64,000 bases of DNA from Athripsodes cinereus (Eukaryota; Arthropoda; Insecta; Trichoptera; Leptoceridae): assembly GCA_947579605.1 (NCBI GenBank), contig OX388314.1:6200001-6264000 (forward strand). The letters are read 5' to 3'. Numbering within the stretch: the first letter of the stretch is position 1; each line of letters starts with the position of its first letter. Below the pieces are notes generated by a model. It was not told the origin of the DNA. It saw only the letters and a list, made by a program, of their open reading frames with translations, and made no database searches. Shown here piece after piece: positions 56,259 through 64,000 of this stretch. The position numbers and the translations under genes were made by a program.

Positions 56259-57936
56259 AATAATAACCTATGACTTTCATATATATTGACCTGGTTTGTA
56301 GGCTCCGAGCCTATCCAGCATAATTACTTCACACAAATACAAATAAATAAATACCTATCCTCAAATTTTTGAGAATGTGGTAATTTCAACAAATCTATGC
56401 TATAGACTGTGGATTTGTTTTACTTTTACCATAGTGTTGCGTTTTCAGTGTAGATAATAAATATTACACCAGAAAAGGAAGTATGGAGTTCTACAACATT
56501 TTGTTCATATTATGTTAATTTGGTCCGATATCGACATAGTGTAATCTTCTTACAACGTCAGTGTATATCTATCTCACTCTAGAATTTGCTTGGCTTGGTT
56601 TAGCTTGATACAGTTCATTTTGTTTTGTTTACATACGTGAATTAATGACTTTCAAAGCGGACTCTTAACAGAAGGAGACGTCAGCTATTTCAAACTCTAC
56701 TTCGTGTAATTTGTTACTAATACTACTACTTCTAACATTACTATGATTATGGTAGAACTACGTAACCAATTTAACTTACTTTCAAGATACTGTTTGTTTC
56801 TATTCGCCCCGATATGTAAAATTTTCTGCTGCTTTAATTCCTGCCCTAGGAATGGTTTAAGTTTTCCGATGCTTAATCATTCTCTGTTGGATGGAATGCC
56901 CATATAAAGGTTTTTTGTCTTATTTGATCATTTTATTTTTATATCGATATCGGCACTTTGTTTTACTAGTATCATTGTATAAATTGATTTATGTTAGTTT
57001 GGTAATGAATCGAAAAGGCATTCTGTGATACGTTTTATTTTATCGAATTCCGATTCGTATGCAAAGAGAAATTAGATTAATAATAAAGTAATGTAGTTTT
57101 TCATCCACTGAAGGTGTTCAGAACATGTTTCGTGGCTTCGCTTATTGTTCTAGCTAAATGTAGAGTACCTACACGTAATGAACTGCAAACGATCATCTTG
57201 TTTATGTTTATGGCTTATTTTATTACACTCAATAAAGGTTTTTCGCGATGTTCGTATATTACTTGAACGTTTATATAATTTAAGATTTTTAAACAATACG
57301 TATTCATACACCCCAAACATTCGTATTTGGATTAGCGAAAGTCATAATTAAACACTTGGATGATTATTAATCCCACATGCTGGTGGGATTTGCCTTCGTT
57401 TTTCTTCGCCACGTAGCTTGAAGAAAAATATAGGTATATCTATTACATATTACGTCTTTGATTTGATACGCTACTGTAGAACCATCATTACCAATTGATT
57501 AGCGTCGGTTGCGTCCACATAATATATCAGTCAGGTTAATAAATTGACATCGTTAAAACATTTGCACTTAAACTCAATCCGAAGCGCTTCTTGCCTGTTG
57601 TTACTTATTGCACTTCATTTAAACTCTGAAAGAACAAGTTTTCAGGACACAGAATGATGCTATTTTAGACAAATAACTCATGTACACCATTAGGTAAGAA
57701 AATAAATCCTTGTATCTTCAGTAGATACGTGACGGTAGGAAGACTGTTGCTGAATTATTAATCGCTGGGATTCAATGAACTTGCAAGATTTTGAACTCGA
57801 GTTGGAGACTAAAGATTTTCTCATGATGTACATACGTAGTCAATTTATTCGTCCAACGTTACAGGAGACATTGACTAATATCTGAAACCTTTGCTTTATC
57901 ATACTATTCGCTGTAAAACGTTGACATTATCTTACT
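56259..57936. other. Long gene-free stretch
   Basis: No gene, tRNA or repeat of known family recognised. Confidence 0.5.
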
Positions 57937-58065
57937 ATCCATTCCATCACTCCGTGCATCCTTCATGAGGTATGTAAAGGTAATGGAATGCCAGACATAT
58001 CTTTCTTGTAAACCTTACCCTATTCAAATGCGTTCTTGAAATCCCTTGTGCACGTTCAACGATTT
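57937..58065 (-). repeat. RTE-B 3' fragment (very degenerate)
   Basis: TATCCATTCCATCACTCCGT, GGTATGTAAAGGTAATGGAA and TGCCAGACATATCTTTCTTG resemble the RTE-B end in word order (compare 50560-50625). The assignment is tentative. Confidence 0.35.
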
Positions 58066-58299
58066 GTCTTTATTAACCGCACCCTTCTATGTTTGGGAGC
58101 CAGATTCAGAAAAACGATAATATTTCTTCGCACAAATCAACTCACAATAGTATGAAAAAATAATATGTTTAATTTAGTCCTTCGAGGTCGGTATATTTCA
58201 GTTTATTCTTCCATATTACCTGATGATAATATTTATGTGTCCTTCGTTGAAACTATTTCGTTGGTTTCAAGAGCAGAGCTCCAATATCATCCAAACTCA

Positions 58300-58650
58300 A
58301 CGAAACAATTTTTTTTTCATGGGTGGGCCCAAAGTTTGCCAGAGGGACTCCCCCGACAAAATCCTCCCTAAATTTACAAAACATATAACAGAACTCTTCT
58401 TAAAGAAATGCAAAAAAGAAGAAAAAAAAACAACAACAAAAAAACATCGCAACCAAGGCTGAAGGATAATGGACTGATGCAATGTGAAAAAAAGAAGAAA
58501 ATCCTCTATGGGGCAAAAAGTTATTTAAAAGCCACCTCCGATAAGAGGAAAAAGAGGAAAAAAGGATTTCAGCGGAATATTGAGGACAAACAAAATCTTG
58601 GAGTAAGTGATAATATCATACAAAACAAAAAACAACTACCTACATTGTGA
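58300..58650 (+). other. Lysine-rich protein-like stretch, broken frame
   Basis: Two overlapping plus-strand frames carry CQRDSPDKILPKFTKHITEL, FLKKCKKEEKKTTTKKHRNQ and, after a frame change near 58450, LKDNGLMQCEKKKKILYGAK, SYLKATSDKRKKRKKGFQRN, IEDKQNLGVSDNIIQNKKQL. It is less AT-rich than its flanks and ends at a stop. It could be a decayed retrocopy or a repeat ORF. I do not recognise it. Confidence 0.3.
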
Positions 58651-59147
58651 ATTTCATTTGAATTTTATTCCCTAAAGCCTCCCTCAGGTTAAATTAGAAA
58701 TCATTTATAAAAACTAAGTGGGTTCATATTTTATTTTGCAATTTATTTCTATGTGAGTATCTAAATATTATTTTTTCAATTTATTTTGTGTCCAAATCCG
58801 TCTGACCTTTTTTAGAACTCATGGTCAGAGAAATAAAATAAGAATATGTAGCAAAAATTTAGGTTTTTTTAGTTTCTCAATAAACTTTGTATTGCTCATC
58901 AGCTTTATTGTTAGTTTTCTTACTACTAGAAAAATTTATGTATACAACTCAAGATCAAGCATGAATGTTAACTCACTTTTGACAATGAAAAAAAAAAATT
59001 TTGTTTTATTATTTATAATATATGTCTCATTTAACTTTTTTGCTGTTACCGTTGCTTTTATTCTATCCAATCAGGTAATTAATATTTTCTGGAATACTTT
59101 CTGTCCATGTATGAAACTTTTTTTTTATATAATTTGTGATTTATTGT
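58651..59147. other. Gene-free AT-rich stretch
   Basis: The hydrophobic frame at 58892-59149 has no family assignment and a composition expected of T-rich DNA. Confidence 0.45.
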
Positions 59148-59255
59148 GAAAGAGGATCGTTAAGACCGACACAACCTTGTGGACGGAAAAAATAGACCTT
59201 TTTTGGCTAACTCTTATTAGAGATTTAGAAAATATGACCCAACTAGAGTCACATT
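59148..59255 (-). repeat. LINE-K coding remnant
   Basis: GTGAAAGAGGATCGTTAAGA, TTGTGGACGGAAAAAATAGA, CCTTTTTTGGCTAACTCTTA and ACCCAACTAGAG follow 15416-15522 (GTGAAAGAGGGACGCCC, TGCGGACGGAAGAACAGTGC). It encodes nothing now. Confidence 0.6.
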
Positions 59256-59504
59256 GAGACAACATTGTGAGAACTCTCACTCTAAATGGAACCTTATTTG
59301 ATGATAATGACGGATAATTTTTTCGGCGCCGTTTTATGGAATATCCATCTGAAATAACAATTTAAAACTTTAAGTGATCGATCCTGAAAGGATCTACAAA
59401 AATTCTAGCCAAAAGTATTTATATCAATTTTTATAACTTATTTTATCTAAACATATTGTCATACCTACCACAGGAAATACAATTTGTAAATATTTATGTA
59501 TTGA

Positions 59505-59550
59505 TACATTTTACGGCATGAGAGCCTATTGCATAACAATAAAGTGGCAA
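59505..59550 (+). repeat. LINE-I 3' end, second copy
   Basis: ACGGCATGAGAGCCTATTGC and AACAATAAAGTGGCAAC match 26931-26975. Confidence 0.5.
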
Positions 59551-59567
59551 CATAATGCAATCCTCGT

Positions 59568-59873
59568 TTGATTAAATTCTCTTATACATTTTTATATCAT
59601 CATCCGCAAATCTCAAAAAATCTATACACATGGACACCTAAAGTTATCACAAAGACCATTGAAGGAGACCCACCGTCCACCCGGATACCGCACAAGTCTG
59701 AGGACTTCCATTTATTCCAAATTCTACACTTAACAAAGCTTGTTCACACCGAAGGCCCCATTGTGAGCAGCCTGAAGGGCTGGCCTGCCAAAACAACCTC
59801 GTGTGTGAAATCTTTTGACTACACTCATTGGATGTCTCTCTATTACATAGACCAGCCTAGAACTAATTCATAA
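59568..59873 (+). other. Unclassified 101-codon frame
   Basis: The frame reads YTWTPKVITKTIEGDPPSTR, IPHKSEDFHLFQILHLTKLV, HTEGPIVSSLKGWPAKTTSC, VKSFDYTHWMSLYYIDQPRT and stops. The DNA from 59630 on is clearly less AT-rich than its flanks, and the codon mixture is protein-like. It lies between LINE 3' ends, so it may belong to a retroelement. I do not recognise the family. Confidence 0.3.
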
Positions 59874-59894
59874 GCCTTGGAATGCATTTGTGCT

Positions 59895-59990
59895 TCTTAT
59901 TTATTTATTTATTTATCACTTGTACACGGTGTGAGCCTTTTACACGTTAAACACATAACAAATTTAAAAAAAAAAACAATTTGACAGACA
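59895..59990 (-). repeat. LINE-H 3' end
   Basis: (TTTA)n at 59897-59917 precedes ACTTGTACACGGTGTGAGCC and TTTTACACG, comparable with ACGGCGCTAGCCTTTTACATG at 34834-34853. Confidence 0.55.
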
Positions 59991-60639
59991 ATAATAATAA
60001 AAATGATAGAAAATGAATTATAACAATATTGTTGCACTATTTAAGTCTGGTTTCTAGCGAAGCCAAAATTAATTGTTACTTGATATAATATTTAGCTGAT
60101 TAAAAATAAGTATTGGCTCTATATCACGTTAAATTAATTGATCTTTTTTTATTGGAATACTCGAATAAGCAATATAATATAAATTAAGCCAACCTACTTA
60201 CATCATTTATAGTAGGCGGCACACATTAGTACGATCATCGATACTAACGGAAATTAATCTTGTGCCGTGGAGCGTTACATCGAAGTATTCATATTATACA
60301 GGATGTCCTATCGCCAAGTGTTTCCTCTAAATATAAAGAGTAAGGAGTTAATAGCTAGAAATCCAATCAATCCCACTTAAAACTTCCTTCATTTGACGAA
60401 AGAATGAATGTTGCATTGATTTTATATTTTCATGTTGCATCTCGAGCTTTCGTCACTTACGATTTAGATATTAGGGGTTGTGATCTCGTTGCTAATAGCT
60501 GCTCCACATCCATGACATAATACTATTCATGACACCATAAATTATTACTTGAAAATTGACTGCAGACCAAATGTTAATATATTTTTTATTGAGGAAGAAA
60601 TATAATTTTAAGAACCTAGAATGTAGACAATCATTTCAG
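59991..60639. other. Gene-free AT-rich stretch
   Basis: Nothing recognised. Confidence 0.5.
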
Positions 60640-61052
60640 TCACAACGTGGAGCGCACCATTTTCACGCCGCAACTTCTTCTTCCTGGCACTGTCCTAACA
60701 TATTGCGCTGAAGGCTATTGGAGTCGGCTCATCTCAAACCAAGGTTATATATTCTTTTGCTCCCTATGTCATTTTCATCCAGACGATTCCTCTCCAGGAT
60801 CCTATAGCATTGTGTCATTCAGGTGTTCTTCAGTCTCCCTCTTGATGGATGTCGAGGCAGATTTATTGCTTGCTCTTCCAGCTTGCTATTTATGTTCGTT
60901 ATACCCATGCTACCACGAATGCTTGAACTTTTTATTTTATGATACACACACTCGCTGGTCACCTGAGTATTCGCATCTCTGACGTCTCAAGTTGCCTGGT
61001 GAACGTGTTATATACAGTTCAGCATTCAGAGCCATACATTACTATTTTTTTT
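60640..61052 (-). pseudogene. RTE-type reverse transcriptase remnant
   Basis: From the right, the minus strand reads MYGSEC, then TVYNTFTRQLETSEMRILR, matching the RTE-clade pattern YGSECW......R.LE..EMR.LRW that follows the catalytic palm. Further on lie stops, ADSNSLQRNMLGQCQEEEVA- and GAPRCD-like words. Trp codons after SEC and ILR are stops, and the GVTRRDR region is gone. The 111-codon frame on the opposite strand is a shadow. Confidence 0.55.
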
Positions 61053-62004
61053 TGTAAAAAGAAAACTTAATTAGTGAACAAGTTGTACCCTGTACATTAT
61101 CTCCGATAATACGCAGTAAATTATTTATTAATAGGATTCTCCAGTGCGATAATGAAACGAAACATGAATTACTTAATTATTATTTTCTGATTATATATTA
61201 TGTACCCTCATGGTAATTGCGCCTAACATGTAAGTTTATATAAGAAGATATTGTGCTGAAATGTTTATAAGCCTTCGATTCTTGAATAAAAATATTATTT
61301 TCTTTACATTGTGAATAAGACGTAGAATTTCATATTCAATATTTTTATTTATTTATATGTAAACATCTTTTTTTCTTTTATAAGTTTTCGAGTGTAACTT
61401 TGTTGACTGACATTTAATAACAATTACTTGTATTAATACACTCAAATAATTAAATCTTTCACTACATTAAATAACTTGATAGTTAAAACCTTTTCGACCC
61501 ACAATACTCTTAACATCAGTACGTAACACCTACGGCTGAAATTTAAAATACGCTGTAATAGATACTTTTAAGTTAATAGGTTTGATTTTTTATATTTATA
61601 TTTCAACGGTTAGTGTTACTGATTATGAGTGCATGGTGAATTTGTTCGAAATTTTTAATATTTTTTTCATAAATTGTGTGTACAATAAATCGGTGTATTT
61701 GTTTTGAATAATCACACACACACTTCCGTACATTTTCATCACCTGATGACTGGGCGTTGTTAGACGAGTTTATTCAAAAATATCATCGTCAACATAAAGA
61801 TCAACGCCATTCAACGCTCTTTTAGATTTGGTTAAGATTTCTGTAAAATTGAGTATTGTTATATTTTGAAAATAACTGTTTGTTTTCTTTGGTCCGAAAT
61901 ACTCGTTAAAGAAATAAGAGTCCCTGAATGTATAATTGCACGTTTCCGCAATTCAAGCTGCGTTTGAATGCTCGTCATTTTTTGAAAAACCGGTCTCACA
62001 CTAA
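61053..62004. other. Gene-free AT-rich stretch
   Basis: Nothing recognised. Confidence 0.5.
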
Positions 62005-62112
62005 ATAATACGCTTGTGTCATGAAGGTGAAGTGAGTTGGCTGTGGGTGGAATCGAACTCGGATTCTCTCGATCGAATGTCCAAGACTTTACTATCGTAC
62101 TACCGACCACTT
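62005..62112 (-). repeat. SINE/tRNA-like sequence
   Basis: Minus strand: AGTGGTCGGTAGTACGATAG resembles box A and GAGTTCGATTCCACCCAC holds a good box B about 50 bp on. The acceptor stem does not close, so I call a tRNA-derived repeat. It differs from SINE-C and SINE-E. Confidence 0.55.
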
Positions 62113-63765
62113 ATTATTTCTACCATGTTTTCAATTATTTGTAATAAAGGAAAGTTTTATATTTTTTGTATAGGGACATTTTTATTTTTACTATAGTTAT
62201 TTTGTTTTGAAAATTTTACAGGACAGACAATTGTAACATTTTATAAAAAGTTATTAATATGAATCAATACACATAAACCAGTTATGGCTCCACGGATTAC
62301 AAAAGCATTTATTTTGTCACCAATGATATCAAAATTACCTACAAAATGATATTACCTACATTATCTTGACATGTTAACTTTTACTATAATCTTTACCCTT
62401 TTTTGTAGTACTTGTGTAGCTTTCATTGTCCCTCTTCATAGAATTTCCTTTATTACATCTGTTATTGAGTCTGTACACAATGTACATAGTTTTTACAAGG
62501 TCTTTCCATTTCCACAGCATCTTTCTGTCTCGCAAAGCAATTGACATTAGTGTTAATGTCGCAATTAGTCCTATTCATTTTCCTTTTGCCCTCTCTCTCT
62601 CTCTCGAGTCGTCTCATATCCATCTCGTTTTTTTTTATATTCCGTCTTGCAAATATCATTATTGTATAATTATATCATACAGAATACGTTTTGTTTTAAT
62701 ACATTACAATGTAGGTAATTTGAATTATTTTATTGATAATTCTAGGTTTTGTTTTAAGTGCTTTAATTAGGAATGTAATACTAAAAAAGTTCATTGTTAA
62801 TTCTCTCACAGCACACATCAATCAGATACCTACTTACCTAACAGGTAGATTATTATTTAAAAGTAAAAAATAGCTTTATATTAAATGGTCTTTCTCGCTC
62901 TACTACTGAAATATTGCGCATGCTATTTACTTGAAAAGTTTATAAAAATAACCTTTTTTGAACCAACGCCAATTAAGACTGATATAGGTATATGAAATCA
63001 TTTTGGCCGCACGACTTAATTGGACGCATCATCCATTTTTGCTTTGTCTCTAATTTACAGATTTTTGGTTTGATGAGATGTATCTGAATCACCTACTCGT
63101 AACTACCTGTTATATGTATGTCAGTGTTAAAAATGAAACAGAATTGATTTTAATTATAGAAATAATATAAACAGTTCTTAATAGTTAATGGCTTATTGTA
63201 TTTTCCCCTTATTTTTATCAAAAATCGCAATAGTATATGAGAAGAGGACACAATGGCATACGACGAAAGTGAAAATATATAGAGGAATCTTTAAGGAAGC
63301 GTTTTTTTATTGTCGCGTGTATAGAATACGATCCCGTACATAATTATTCTTAGTAATAGCATAGTAAAAGTTGATTGCTTCCCTATTCGTAGAAAAGTAA
63401 CATAATACCCATTGATAGCTAACCAGTCCACTCTGTAATAGTTAGTGGAGTCTTAGTTTAGTCTGCTAATATTTACTTGTACAACGAGGTTAATAAGTTC
63501 GTAAAAGTTAATAGTTCGTGGAATCAGGGGGATGATTTTAAAAGAATTCTGCAATGTTAGCCGAATTTTTAAGTTTTTTTGGGGAATCAGCCGTTTTCAG
63601 GATTAAGCAATTGTTTTTCAGTTTTTTTTTAATTTTAAGATTTTTTTTAACAGAACAAGATTTTGAAAAAATCGTTTTTTAGACTTTTCTTTTTATCTGA
63701 ATTCTGACGATATCAAAATACGGTATTTCATGAGGAGGAGTATTATTGTTTATTATTTACTTGTT
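62113..63765. other. Gene-free AT-rich stretch
   Basis: The 114-codon frame at 62426-62770 is Ser/Phe/His rich and open only on one strand, with a (CT)n tract at 62591-62604; no family is recognised. Nothing else seen. Confidence 0.5.
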
Positions 63766-64000
63766 AATACATTGGGATACGTGGAACAAATGGGTTAGGA
63801 AATGATGACAAAAAGATCTTATATGAGAGAGGAGGTGTGAGGAAGTGCGGACGCCCGAGAACCACGTGGTTCAAATTCTCAAGGGCAACCGTGTATTGAG
63901 TACAAGAGTAATCAACGTGTTTGTATTAGAAATTGTATGAATTTAGAAGAAGCAAAAGAAATATTTAAAGAAACATTACCATCTCTCTGCCTACCCCACT
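63766..64000 (+). pseudogene. RTE-B 3' end, cut by the window edge
   Basis: GAGGAAGTGCGGACGCCCGA, GAACCACGTGGTTCAAATTC, GGCAACCGTGTATTGAGTAC, ATTGTATGAATTTAGAAGAA and CTCTCTGCCTACCCCACT follow the last third of the RTE-B frame and its tail. Frameshifts are present (for example before the HVDQIL site, where GATCACGTGGATCAA has shrunk). The microsatellite tail must lie beyond 64000. Confidence 0.7.

Noticed and set aside
60647..60982. A 111-codon plus-strand frame.
   Set aside because: The minus strand carries a decayed RTE reverse transcriptase; this frame is its shadow.
62426..62770. A 114-codon Ser/Phe-rich frame.
   Set aside because: Low-complexity content including a (CT)n tract and no recognisable domain.

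Overview
This window looks like a eukaryotic, probably insect and quite possibly lepidopteran, intergenic or intronic region. It is AT-rich and has no dense gene layout. It carries tRNA-headed SINEs, several clades of non-LTR retrotransposon, Helitron-type elements with the 3' end CTAG|T, MITEs and a 32-bp minisatellite. The word GTAGGTACCTAC and its parts recur (for example near 39600), which I associate with lepidopteran DNA. I found no confident host gene and no convincing tRNA or rRNA gene.

The one clearly intact coding unit is the transposase of a complete 3.03-kb DNA transposon at 23699-26725. It has 32-bp terminal inverted repeats with one mismatch and an ATAT target duplication. The gene is on the minus strand and has two exons, 26354-26527 and 24137-26032, joined in phase 0 into a 689-residue protein. 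The intron and subterminal DNA carry about nine degenerate copies of the inner TIR motif.

From left to right: 1-6000 is AT-rich DNA with worn retroelement fragments. 6016-7180 is the minisatellite. 7.4-10.3 kb holds a SINE, a full-length family-A element and a Helitron. 11.7-19.2 kb holds RTE fragments, nested SINE-in-hairpin structures, a second LINE fragment and a 207-bp MITE. 23.7-26.7 kb is the DNA transposon. 27.8-31.8 kb holds family-A copies, a MITE, an unclassified retroposon and a weak host-exon candidate (29862-30030). 33.6-35.3 kb holds a hairpin element and LINE 3' ends. 37.5-38.5 kb is a three-level nest. 43.3-48.9 kb holds LINE C-terminal fragments, inverted-repeat elements and a second Helitron with two insertions. 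50.5-51.0 kb is an RTE copy with an open frame. 54-56.3 kb holds a hammerhead-like motif and two hairpin elements. 58-64 kb holds degraded LINE pieces, with an RTE copy cut by the right edge.

Two systems stand out. First, family A (non-autonomous, about 250 bp, many copies) shares its 3' tail with the RTE-like LINE here (RTE-B), as expected of a parasite/partner pair. Second, a set of hairpin elements (HP family) consists of two long inverted arms plus a unique tail, usually ending CACCGACACA. Four copies are flanked by 12-16-bp direct repeats. That combination resembles retroposition rather than a classical foldback DNA transposon, and I do not recognise the family.
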